Shown one piece after another: positions 1-7,000 of a stretch of DNA of 14,707 nucleotides; position 1 is the stretch's first letter, and the number at the start of each line of letters is the position of its first letter. The notes under the pieces are model-generated. The model saw only the letters and a list, made by a program, of their open reading frames with translations, was not told where the DNA came from and made no database searches. The stretch is from Firmicutes bacterium CAG:95. Its GTDB lineage: Bacteria; Bacillota; Clostridia; Lachnospirales; Lachnospiraceae. The stretch covers positions 1-14,707 of the forward strand of contig FR902902.1 in the NCBI GenBank assembly GCA_000438155.1, in the 5' to 3' direction. The position numbers and the translations under genes were made by a program.

Positions 1-201
1 CAGGAAGGGGAAATCATTAATGGATCGGAGTATGGAATTCAAATTAATTGGGATGCAAAACTCAGGATTTATGGAGGAACGATAGATTCCATCATCACGT
101 ATTATGATAGTGCTGAATTCTATCTGTATGGAGGAACAATTAAACGTAATATTCAATTTGATGAGAATAGACGTAGTATTCCAAATGCAGTATTAAAATA
201 G
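1..201 (+). CDS. 3' end of a surface protein with beta-repeat (GGT-type) units; partial
   Basis: Reading frame 1 is open from the window edge to a TAG at 199-201, giving 66 residues. Two spaced units, IYGGTIDS and LYGGTIKR, have the periodic Tyr-Gly-Gly-Thr-Ile pattern of right-handed beta-repeat or carbohydrate-binding-like surface proteins. No anchor or transmembrane segment precedes the stop, which is odd for this kind of protein. The next frame is open from 197 onward and continues with a similar unit (IEGGIFSG) before the InlB repeats of the following ORF. The two ORFs may therefore be one gene split by a +1 shift at the AAAA run at 195-198. The 5' part lies outside the window. Confidence 0.6.
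   Translation, partial: QEGEIINGSEYGIQINWDAKLRIYGGTIDSIITYYDSAEFYLYGGTIKRNIQFDENRRSIPNAVLK
195..201 (+). other. Probable frameshift point joining two surface-protein ORFs
   Basis: Frame 2 is closed by TAA at 194-196 and frame 1 by TAG at 199-201, so a switch could only happen at the AAAA run 195-198. Dropping one A would join the beta-repeat ORF to the InlB-repeat ORF without any other stop. The downstream ORF lacks a signal peptide and a ribosome site, and the upstream one lacks an anchor; one joined protein would have both properties of a surface protein. Confidence 0.5.
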
Positions 202-241
202 GGATAAGCTGACGATACGTACTGAGAAATCTGCTGCTTCA

Positions 242-1558
242 ATGACAACTTTCAGGGGATTCGTGATGAACTGTAAGATAGAAGGCGGTATATTTAGCGG
301 CGCCGTGGATGGGAGTTGTCAAATCGAGAACAGCGCAAAAGTTACGGTTGAATTTGATACAAAAGGAGGCGGATCAATTCTTCAACAGGAAGTTCTTCGT
401 GGACAGAAAGCGCAGGATCCCGGAGCTCCCGTGCAGGACGGTTATGAATTTGAAGGCTGGTATGTGTCTGGAAATCCAAATCCTAAGTGGGATTTCAGTG
501 ATCGTGTTACAGATAATCTGAAGCTTGAGGCTCATTGGAATAAAGTTTATCAGGTGACAATGCAAACAAATGGAGGAACGATTGCACCTGGTAAGGAGAT
601 TAAAAGCTATACCGGGGGGAAATCATTAACTCTGCCGGGAGCTGCTGACATCACCCGCGGAGGCTATACCTTTGAAGGCTGGTATGAGGACAGCGGCTTC
701 TCCGGCTCTCCTGTTACGGAAATCAGCAGTACCGATACAGGAGATAAGATCTTTTATGCGAAATGGAAGCAAAATACAGTGCCGGTAACCCCGGCTCAAA
801 CAGAACATAATGACGCAAACCATGATAATACCAACCATGACAATTCAGGTGATACGAAGGAAAGCAGTGGCACAGCTCCGGTGAGCTATCCTGCCCTGTC
901 CTTTGATACCTGTGGTGGAAGCAGTATCAAAGCAGTTCGCGCATGGAAAGGACATATGATTAATCTTTCCGGCTACCGGCCAACCCGTGAAGGTTATGAA
1001 TTTAGCGGCTGGTATGCGGATCGGAATCTGACACAGCCCATTACGGAAATCCGGCTTGATGGAAACAGGACGGTTTATGCAGGCTGGATCAAGCAGGCAG
1101 AGCAGACCGGTGAAAATTCCAAACCGAAGGCAGTTCCGGCACAGCTTATAGCAGGCGATAACGCAAAGACCGTAAGGAAGGATAACGGAAAGTCTCTTAT
1201 CGGAGCTTACGAACCGGGTTCATCGGACACACAGAAGGATACGGAGGATCAGAGCACAGAAGACAAAACTATGGAAGATCGAGGCACGGAAGACCGGGTC
1301 ACGGCGGATCAAGTCACAGGAGAGCAAAGAACGGAGGATACCGGGGATGATCAGAAATCAACAGCGGAGAATAATCCTGCAGACAATAATCCCGCGGACA
1401 ATGACTTAAAGCCGGATGACAGTGCGAATCTGACGTCAGAGGACAGCTCCCACAGTAGTGGCTGGATCCCGGTTATCTGCATTTGTGCAGGAGCTTTGGT
1501 GATCGGACTTGGCTTACATCTGGGATTTCGGAAATGGAAGAAAACAGATAGGAAATAA
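242..1558 (+). CDS. InlB B-repeat (Listeria-Bacteroides repeat) membrane-anchored surface protein
   Basis: The 438-residue product has three InlB B-repeat/Flg_new-type units at about residues 35-99, 103-176 and 217-284. Each carries the D/N-x-x-GG opening and the GY-x-F-x-GWY core followed by a closing AxW or AGW strand. A His/Asn/Asp-rich linker separates units 2 and 3. A long acidic Thr-Glu-Asp-rich stalk (about 315-405) leads to one hydrophobic helix (about 407-428) and a basic tail (RKWKKTDRK), so the protein is probably displayed outside the cell by a C-terminal membrane anchor; no LPXTG is seen. The likely role is adhesion or matrix contact, by family analogy. ATG 242 has no ribosome site and no signal peptide follows it. 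ATG 266 has a weak AGGGGA upstream. The missing export signal supports this being the 3' part of the upstream gene. Confidence 0.75.
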   Translation: MTTFRGFVMNCKIEGGIFSGAVDGSCQIENSAKVTVEFDTKGGGSILQQEVLRGQKAQDPGAPVQDGYEFEGWYVSGNPNPKWDFSDRVTDNLKLEAHWNKVYQVTMQTNGGTIAPGKEIKSYTGGKSLTLPGAADITRGGYTFEGWYEDSGFSGSPVTEISSTDTGDKIFYAKWKQNTVPVTPAQTEHNDANHDNTNHDNSGDTKESSGTAPVSYPALSFDTCGGSSIKAVRAWKGHMINLSGYRPTREGYEFSGWYADRNLTQPITEIRLDGNRTVYAGWIKQAEQTGENSKPKAVPAQLIAGDNAKTVRKDNGKSLIGAYEPGSSDTQKDTEDQSTEDKTMEDRGTEDRVTADQVTGEQRTEDTGDDQKSTAENNPADNNPADNDLKPDDSANLTSEDSSHSSGWIPVICICAGALVIGLGLHLGFRKWKKTDRK

Positions 1559-1611
1559 TGCAGGATTGAAAACCATATAAATAAGGCTTCGAAAAGGAGG
1601 TTTTATATCAT

Positions 1612-1971
1612 ATGTACAATAATCAAAAGCGGGTGGAACTGGTAAAAAGACGAATTTATGAAAGAAACTGTCAGCAGCAGAGGCATGGAATTTACGGACT
1701 GTCTGCGGCGTGCATGGTTTTATTTGCCTTTCTTGCAGGAATGCTTCATGTGGTGGCAGGGCATACACAGATGGCGGCTCAGGGAATGTACGGTTCTGTC
1801 CTGCTGTATAAAGATGCAGGAAGCTATGTGCTTGTGAGTGTTGTTTCCTTTGTTCTGGCAGTTGCGGTTACGTTATGCTGTATCAGATTGCGGGACAGGG
1901 AACGTGGGTTAAGGGAGCGGAAAGGAAAGAATGAATTACCGGAAAAGGAGGACAAAAGAGATGGAAGGTAA
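1612..1971 (+). CDS. Small two-helix membrane protein of a surface-protein cluster, unknown function
   Basis: The 119-residue protein has a good AAAAGGAGG ribosome site at 1593-1601, ten bases before ATG. The N-terminus is short and basic (KRVELVKRRIYER). Two hydrophobic helices follow, at about 32-50 (ACMVLFAFLAGMLHVVAG) and 72-91 (YVLVSVVSFVLAVAVTLCCI). The C-terminal tail is very charged (RLRDRERGLRERKGK). Both ends should face the cytoplasm by the positive-inside rule. I know no function for it. It lies 53 bases after the InlB-repeat gene and overlaps the next gene by 11 bases, so the three look co-transcribed and it may help export or anchor its neighbours. That role is inferred from position only. 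Confidence 0.65.
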   Translation: MYNNQKRVELVKRRIYERNCQQQRHGIYGLSAACMVLFAFLAGMLHVVAGHTQMAAQGMYGSVLLYKDAGSYVLVSVVSFVLAVAVTLCCIRLRDRERGLRERKGKNELPEKEDKRDGR

Positions 1972-2884
1972 AATAACAGGAACAGGAAAAAGAATCATGA
2001 CTATGATGCTGTCAGTGATCATGGTGACAGGTATATTTGCCGGGATGAAACTGGAGGTAAGGGCAGCGAAGAATTATTCCATTGATTTATCAGATCCTGG
2101 CAGCTTTATGTTCGCATTACAAAATACTTATTATTCTGATGATACACTTGTTTTTAACGGTTTTTCCCAGCCACCAGCAGGCGATAAATATATCTATATA
2201 GTTCGGTGGGACTATATTTATAATTCAAAACGTGTTGGAAGTAGTATAACAACTTGTGGTGAAAATCTAAGTAATGTTTCTATTACGATTCCCAATGATA
2301 GCCAATATGATTATGCAAAATTGGTTGACTATACCCCTCCGACAGTATCCTAGGGGTCGATTCAAGTTGTTGAATTTGTTTTTCATATTTATTATCCCTT
2401 TACTCCTTCGCAACCCACAGTTACTCCTCCTTCGCAGCCCACAGCTGCTCATTCAACAGAATCATCTGCCGCACCATCCCACGAATGCAGCTTCCAGTGG
2501 GTAACAACGGTAGAACCGCAGCCCGGTATAGACGGCTTGGAAGAGTATAAATGTATGTCCTGCGGTATGGTTAAGGAATCCCAGCCCATTCCTGCAAGTA
2601 TGGCCACTGTGAAAAACCTGTATGGCTTCATCAAGGATGCACCGGAAAACGGAAATGTTACAATTGACTTTGGTAAGCTCCATACCATCAGCGATTATCT
2701 TTTAAATAAAATGTCTGAAAGAAGTGATGTAACAGTGACCATTAGCTTTGAATATCAAAGTGCAAAGTACGAGATTACGTTCCCGTCAGGAACAGATTAC
2801 TCCTCTGTTTTGGAGGATGAAGATACAATGTATGGATATTTCGGTATAGCAGCAAGGCTTGGACTTACGGTAGAAGCTAAATAG
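1961..2884 (+). pseudogene. Secreted surface protein interrupted by an in-frame TAG
   Basis: ATG 1961 is chosen over ATG 1931 because GGAGG at 1948-1952 is well placed for it and because it gives a proper signal peptide (GKRIMTMMLSVIMV, cleavage near VRA-A). The frame runs to TAG at 2351-2353 (130 codons). It then stays open in the same frame for another 176 codons to TAG 2882-2884. The part after the amber codon continues smoothly: hydrophobic VVEFVFHIYYPF, a Pro-rich linker (TPSQPTVTPPSQP), a His-x-Cys/CxxC motif (HECSF then KCMSCG) and a folded C-terminal domain ending MYGYFGIAARLGLTVEAK. This C-terminal domain resembles one I recall from secreted Lachnospiraceae proteins of unknown function. 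The full product would be 307 residues. It is most likely a nonsense mutation; suppression or a sequencing error are alternatives. Confidence 0.75.
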
Positions 2885-2886
2885 AG

Positions 2887-3021
2887 GTGATTCTGAAACA
2901 ACTGGAAGAAAAAGAACCATTGCCAGATAAGGAAAAAGATCAGATGGCATGGATAAGCGCTGCAAAGCAGCACAGAGCGATTGCGGAAGAGATTATTCTC
3001 AAGGAATTGATTTATGTTTAA
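2887..3021 (+). pseudogene. Short charged ORF, probably the 3' remnant of a lost gene
   Basis: A GTG-started frame of 44 codons begins two bases after the preceding stop and ends at TAA 3019-3021. It reads as a soluble, helical, Glu/Lys-rich C-terminus (QLEEKEPLPDKEKDQMAW, then KQHRAIAEEIILKEL). There is no ribosome site. The amino-acid composition looks like a real protein tail rather than a chance frame, and a hairpin follows at once at 3031-3055. I do not recognise the family. The best reading is the end of a gene whose 5' part was deleted. Confidence 0.35.
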
Positions 3022-3030
3022 ATGAAGGTG

Positions 3031-3062
3031 ATGAGATCGTGGAATGCGATCTCATTATTATA
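3031..3062 (+). terminator. Hairpin terminator after the surface cluster
   Basis: A perfect 9-bp inverted repeat, ATGAGATCG (3031-3039) and CGATCTCAT (3047-3055), encloses a 7-base loop. It is followed by the AT-rich TATTATTAT rather than a clean T run, so it may be a weak terminator. Confidence 0.5.
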
Positions 3063-3152
3063 TGTGAATGTGAAATAGCAGTAGGCAGAATGAGAAAAAC
3101 AGGGTAAAATAAAGCCATAAAATCCGAGTAACTATAAGAGCTGATTATAGAA

Positions 3153-3187
3153 GCAACTTGAAATGTCAGATCGGCATTTCAAGTTGC
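3153..3187 (+). repeat. Perfect 13-bp inverted repeat upstream of the yhcG-type nuclease
   Basis: GCAACTTGAAATG (3153-3165) and CATTTCAAGTTGC (3175-3187) are exact complements around a 9-base loop. It sits 48 bases before the nuclease ATG. A direct repeat of GTTGCAAAA follows (3183-3191 and 3202-3210), the second copy running into the ribosome site region. There is no T run, so it could be an operator or a leader hairpin rather than a terminator. The remaining bases of the 3022-3234 gap are AT-rich with no clear promoter. Confidence 0.6.
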
Positions 3188-3234
3188 AAAAGTTGTGATA
3201 TTGTTGCAAAAAGTATTAAAAGGAGGTCGTTCTG

Positions 3235-4245
3235 ATGGATAGAGCGTTTTATAGTGAGATTAAGAAAATACTCACAAATGCGAGAGACAAAGTTTATCAG
3301 ACTGCCAATTTTACTATGGTGGAAGCCTACTGGCAAATTGGAAAGTCTATTGTGGAAGAACAAAATGGAGAAGAACGTGCCGAATATGGAACAGGTTTAC
3401 TCAAAGAATTATCGAAGCAGATGACACAGGATTTTGGAAGAGGTTTTACGGTTGCAAATTTAAAAAATATGAGACAGTTTTATCTGACTTTTCCAAATGG
3501 CTACGCACTGCGTAGCGAATTGAGTTGGACACATTATCGACTTTTAATGCGAGTGGAAAATGACAATGCAAGACAATTTTATATGGACGAAGCAGTAAAA
3601 TCTCAATGGAGTACTCGTCAGTTAGAAAGACAGATTAATACATTTTTTTATGAGAGATTGTTATCAAGTAAGAATAAAGAAAATGTTGCACAGGAGATTC
3701 AAACATTGGAACCAGAAAAAACACCTGAAGATATTATTCGTGATCCATATGTGTTGGAATTTCTTGGATTGTCTCCCAATGATGATTTTTATGAAAGTGA
3801 TCTGGAACAGGCACTTATAACACATTTGCAAAAGTTTTTACTAGAGTTGGGACGAGGTTTCTCTTTTGTAGCTAGGCAAAAGAGAATTACGTTCGATGGA
3901 CGACATTTTAGAATAGATCTTGTTTTCTATAATTATATTTTAAAATGTTTCGTGCTTATAGATCTGAAAATTGGTGATCTTACACACCAGGATTTAGGAC
4001 AAATGCAGATGTATGTGCATTACTATGAGCGAGAATTGATGAATGAGGGGGATAATCCTCCAATTGGTATTGTGCTTTGTGCAGATAAAAGTGATGCAGT
4101 TGTGCGTTATACATTGCCAGAAGGTGAGACACAGGTATTTGCTTCAAAATACAAGCTTTATTTGCCTACAGAAGAAGAACTGTTGAAAGAACTAAAAAAG
4201 GAATATCAGGCAATGGAATCCGTTCAATCTGATATGGAAAGTTAA
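3235..4245 (+). CDS. yhcG: YhcG/DUF1016 family PDDEXK nuclease
   Basis: This is a 336-residue predicted nuclease of the size usual for YhcG. The helical DUF1016 N-terminal domain spans about residues 5-150 and includes the conserved ELSWTHYRLL stretch (95-104) and YWQIGKSIVEEQ. The C-terminal PDDEXK fold spans about 165-325. Candidate metal-site residues are D228 in FRIDLVFYN and D243/K245 in LIDLKIG, followed by the Q-x-x-x-Y helix (GQMQMYVHYYE). The usual E-x-K is D-L-K here. AAAGGAGG at 3219-3226 sets the ATG. The gene stands alone: no restriction, methylase or toxin partner touches it, although a BREX remnant lies about 1.4 kb downstream. The family is linked to defence and DNA processing loci, but its cellular role is not settled. 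Confidence 0.88.
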   Translation: MDRAFYSEIKKILTNARDKVYQTANFTMVEAYWQIGKSIVEEQNGEERAEYGTGLLKELSKQMTQDFGRGFTVANLKNMRQFYLTFPNGYALRSELSWTHYRLLMRVENDNARQFYMDEAVKSQWSTRQLERQINTFFYERLLSSKNKENVAQEIQTLEPEKTPEDIIRDPYVLEFLGLSPNDDFYESDLEQALITHLQKFLLELGRGFSFVARQKRITFDGRHFRIDLVFYNYILKCFVLIDLKIGDLTHQDLGQMQMYVHYYERELMNEGDNPPIGIVLCADKSDAVVRYTLPEGETQVFASKYKLYLPTEEELLKELKKEYQAMESVQSDMES

Positions 4246-4303
4246 AGAAAAAAATAGGGGATTTTTTATATTGAATAAAAAATAGATATGATAAAAGATT
4301 TGT

Positions 4304-4346
4304 AAAAAGGCGTGAGTCATAGAAATGTGGCTTGCGTCCTTTTTTA
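4304..4346 (+). terminator. Rho-independent terminator after the nuclease gene
   Basis: AAAAAGG (4304-4310) pairs with CCTTTTT (from 4338). The inner arms CGTGAGTCA and TGGCTTGCG pair with one bulged T and several G-T pairs, closing on a short AGAAATG loop. A T run ends it. The A-rich 5' arm also makes it a possible terminator from the other side. Confidence 0.75.
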
Positions 4347-4417
4347 TCTGAAATAGAAGAGGAATACAAGGGCACAAAGTTATTTCAGCTTTAAGGTTAG
4401 AATGACCGGAATTTATT

Positions 4418-4447
4418 TTGGCAATTGAGATAGGAAAGTTATATTAT
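4418..4447 (+). promoter_or_regulatory. Predicted sigma-A promoter for the HAD hydrolase gene
   Basis: TTGGCA (4418-4423) and TATTAT (4442-4447), each 5 of 6 to consensus, are 18 bases apart. The resulting leader is nearly 200 bases. Within it CCGGGAGTAA (4551-4560) is almost complementary to TTACTTCCCGG (4603-4613), with one bulged T. A long-range leader hairpin is therefore possible just before the start. The rest of the 4246-4648 gap holds nothing I recognise. Confidence 0.4.
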
Positions 4448-4648
4448 AAAAAGCAGTACACACTGTTTGTAGAAAAAACAAGGGAAAGATGCTATTATAA
4501 AGACAGCGATAGAACCAATGTGATTCATGTAAATAGTATAGAGCTTTATCCCGGGAGTAAATATAAGTAAGAGATAGATAAATAGGGTGTCCGATTTATA
4601 CATTACTTCCCGGTGTTGCGGAAAATAGCTTCTACCAGAGGTGAGGGA

Positions 4649-5428
4649 ATGATAAAAATAGCTTTTTTTGATATTGATGGTACATTGCTGAAAATGGGTC
4701 ATAGGGAACTGACAGAGAAAACAGCTAAAGCATTAAACTCTCTTCGTCAAAAAGGAATCCTGTTATGTATGGCAACAGGCAGAGGTTATCTTTCGATTCC
4801 TGCATTTCAGGATGTTACGTTTGATGTCCTGCTGACTTTTAATGGTTCTTATGTGACGGTTGGAGAGAAAATTATTTTCAAAAATCCTCTGAATCATCAT
4901 GATAAGCAGCAAATCATCCGGAATCTTAAAAAAATGAACAGGGCAGCGGCAATCAGCAATGAGCATTTTATTGTTACGAATGGTACAGATCAGGATCTGG
5001 AGCAGTATTTCAGATTCGGAAATCAAATACTCACAATTGCAGATAATTTTGATGAATTATGTAAGGACGATATTTATCAGATAATGTGTTCGTGCAGAAA
5101 AGAAGAGTATGATCAGATTCTGGAGGGTACCAAAGAAACGCAGATAACCGCATGGTGGGATAAAGCTGCGGATATTATTCCATTGAATTGCGGAAAAGGA
5201 AATGCTGTAAATGCAGTACTCGATTACTATGGCTTTTCAAAAGAGGAAGCGATTGCTTTTGGCGATGGAGAAAATGATATTGAGATGCTGGAGGCTGTTG
5301 GTACAGGCGTGGCAATGGGTAATGCCAGGGATACAGTCAAGGCAAGAGCAGCTGCCATATGCAGGCCGGTAGAAGAGGATGGGGTTTATTACTATTGTAT
5401 GGAAAATAATCTCATCACAGGGATCTGA
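4649..5428 (+). CDS. Cof-type HAD-IIB family phosphatase
   Basis: The 259-residue product is a haloacid-dehalogenase-like hydrolase, cytoplasmic, expected to release phosphate from sugar phosphates or similar small molecules. Motif I is FFDIDGTLL, with nucleophile D8 and acid/base D10. Motif II is the Thr in MATGR. The motif III Lys is K183 in CGKGNAV. Motif IV is GDGENDIEML (from 205), which binds Mg2+. The cap between motifs II and III is the C2B type of the Cof group, and length fits. I chose ATG 4649 because GAGGTGAGGGA lies directly before it. The frame runs 12 codons further up to another ATG that lacks a ribosome site. It appears monocistronic and its substrate cannot be told from sequence. 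Confidence 0.9.
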   Translation: MIKIAFFDIDGTLLKMGHRELTEKTAKALNSLRQKGILLCMATGRGYLSIPAFQDVTFDVLLTFNGSYVTVGEKIIFKNPLNHHDKQQIIRNLKKMNRAAAISNEHFIVTNGTDQDLEQYFRFGNQILTIADNFDELCKDDIYQIMCSCRKEEYDQILEGTKETQITAWWDKAADIIPLNCGKGNAVNAVLDYYGFSKEEAIAFGDGENDIEMLEAVGTGVAMGNARDTVKARAAAICRPVEEDGVYYYCMENNLITGI

Positions 5429-5472
5429 GTAACAGGTTATCTTTCTTAAAGGCTTGTAGCGTTCACAAATTC

Positions 5473-5497
5473 TTCACAAAAAAATTAGCACTCACCT
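5473..5497 (+). repeat. Left copy of the 25-bp direct repeat bounding the decayed defence island
   Basis: Bases 5473-5497 are identical to 8175-8199: TTCAC, seven A, then TTAGCACTCACCT. Counting 12 more bases upstream (5461 and 8163), the match is 34 of 37. The left copy contains only the first CIRCE half (TTAGCACTC at 5485-5493). What follows, ATTAATAATGG, looks like the right copy with the -35 and second half-site deleted, so it is not expected to work as a promoter. Confidence 0.8.
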
Positions 5498-5536
5498 ATT
5501 AATAATGGAAGTTGATTTTATTTTGAAAACTCTGCA

Positions 5537-5659
5537 ATGCTTGCATTTAAACGTGCAGAGGATGCCTTTGCAGGTGAAGTACAAAAGGCTGGATTTGAAA
5601 CAGAAGAAGATATGCAGGAGTATATGAAAGAAATCCGGAAGGAAGTAAGGGAGCGTTGA
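5537..5659 (+). pseudogene. C-terminal remnant of an AbrB/MazE-like antitoxin
   Basis: The 40-codon frame, starting AMLAFKRAEDAFAG and ending EDMQEYMKEIRKEVRER, looks like the C-terminal tail of AbrB-fold antitoxins: an AF-x-G helix followed by an E-E-D-x-x-x-x-x-KEIR helix. The frame is open a little further up (FYFENS) to a TGA at 5513-5515. The N-terminal DNA-binding swapped-hairpin domain is absent. The stop is followed immediately by TTG CGG ATA ATG CTT, which translates as the MRIML start typical of PIN-domain toxins, so this seems to be the relic of an antitoxin-PIN pair. The assignment is from recalled family features and is moderate at best. Confidence 0.45.
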
Positions 5660-5660
5660 T

Positions 5661-6746
5661 TTGCGGATAATGCTTGAGTATCTCTCAATGTTAAGTCCAA
5701 CATTGAATTTGCAAGTAGGAGATGTCAAATCTATTCCGCTTGTTGATGCAGATAGAGATAATATCGAAAAAATGGTACAGGATAATATTGATATTTCAAA
5801 AGAAGATTGGGATTCTTTTGAAACCTCATGGGATTTCCAACATCATTCACTGCTCCGCAAAGTTTCGACCATTTCCGAAGCCTTTGATCAGTGGCAGAAC
5901 GAGTGTGAAGACCGCTTCAACCAGATGAAAGACAACGAGGAAGAACTGAACCGCATCTTCATCGACATTTACGGCTTGCAGGATGAGCTGACACCGGAGG
6001 TCGAGGATAAAGATGTAACTGTCCGTAAGGCAGACCTTGGTAGAGATATTCGCTCTTTCATTTCCTATGCTGTCGGCTGTATGTTCGGTCACTACTCTCT
6101 GGATGTGGATGGACTTGCTTATGCAGGCGGCGAATGGGATGCCAGAAAATATGTGTCATTCCCTGCTGATAAGGATAACATTATCCCGATTTGTGACGAT
6201 GAATATTTTGAGGATGATATTGTCGGTTTGTTCGTGGACTTTGTGAAAACGGTCTATGGTGCAGAGACGCTGGATGAAAACTCGAAATTTATTGCTGATG
6301 GACTGGGCGGAAAAGGTCAGCCGAAGGATGTGATTCGCAATTACTTCCTCAATGAGTTCTATTCTGACCGTTGCAAGATTTATCAGAAACGCCCGATCTA
6401 CTGGCTGTTTGACAGCGGCAAGAAGAATGGCTTTAAGGCACTCATTTATATGCACCGCTATCAGCCGGACACCATTGCCCGTATCCGTACCGATTATGTG
6501 CATGAACAGCAAGCACGTTACCGTACTGTCATTGCCGATCTGGAACAACGTATTGCCAACGCTTCCACCGGCGAACGTGTGAAGCTGAACAAAAAGCTGA
6601 CCGCTTTGCAGGCACAGGATGCTGAAATCCGTACTTACGAGGAAAAGATTCACCACCTTGCCGACCAGATGATTTCGATTGATTTGGATGACGGCGTGAA
6701 GAAAAATTATGCAATTTTCCAGGATGTTTTGGCTAAAATAAAGTAA
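5661..6746 (+). pseudogene. pglX: C-terminal fragment of BREX methyltransferase PglX, fused to foreign first codons
   Basis: PglX is the adenine-specific DNA methyltransferase of BREX phage defence, normally about 1,200 residues. Only about 355 remain. The fragment begins inside the end of the methylase/target-recognition part (MLSPTLNLQVGDVKSIPLV, residues 10-28). It continues with the family's C-terminal region: LNRIFIDIYGLQDELTPEV, then SYAVGCMFGHYSLD and PIYWLFDSG. A helical, probably coiled segment follows at about residues 275-335. The catalytic N-P-P-Y and SAM-binding motifs are missing, so it cannot methylate. The first five codons (from TTG 5661, MRIML) seem to come from a PIN toxin gene joined near 5675. 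Base composition also shifts from AT-rich to GC-richer near 5840. The frame is fully open, so a protein may still be made. Confidence 0.75.
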
Positions 6747-6760
6747 AGGAGGGATTGCGT

Positions 6761-7000
6761 ATGATGGCAGATGAGAAGATTAAAAATTCCAATGAACTTG
6801 AGTTTGCTGTATTTTGTATTGAAAATGTTGCAGCAAAGCTGGGTGTGGATGCAGAACGTGTCTATCAGGCATTTACCGAAAAAAGCGATATTCTGAATGG
6901 TTATATCGTGCCGGAATATGAAGTGCTGCACACTCAGAGCAGGGAATATATCGTAGCTGACCTCCTTGATGTGATGAAAGAAAGGGGTGTGGAAGTATGA
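6761..7000 (+). CDS. DUF3791 family small protein, probable antitoxin-type partner
   Basis: The 79-residue protein starts at ATG 6761, seven bases after AAAGGAGGG (6746-6753) and only 14 bases after the PglX fragment stop. The body matches what I recall of DUF3791: ELEFAVFCIENVAAKLGV, a central helix AERVYQAFTE, then IVPEYEVLHTQSREYIV and a final helix. It is acidic and has no membrane segment. Its stop overlaps the ATG of the DUF3990 gene by four bases (ATGA), so the two are translationally coupled. DUF3791 genes commonly sit directly before DUF3990 genes. A neutralising or regulatory role is inferred from this arrangement. Confidence 0.75.
   Translation: MMADEKIKNSNELEFAVFCIENVAAKLGVDAERVYQAFTEKSDILNGYIVPEYEVLHTQSREYIVADLLDVMKERGVEV

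Noticed and set aside
3031..3210. CRISPR array from the repeats before the nuclease gene
   Set aside because: Only one inverted repeat and a 9-base direct repeat; no regular repeat-spacer units and no cas genes.
6156..6656. 166-codon minus-strand ORF inside the PglX fragment
   Set aside because: Antisense to a recognisable protein sequence, with no ribosome site or neighbour in that direction.
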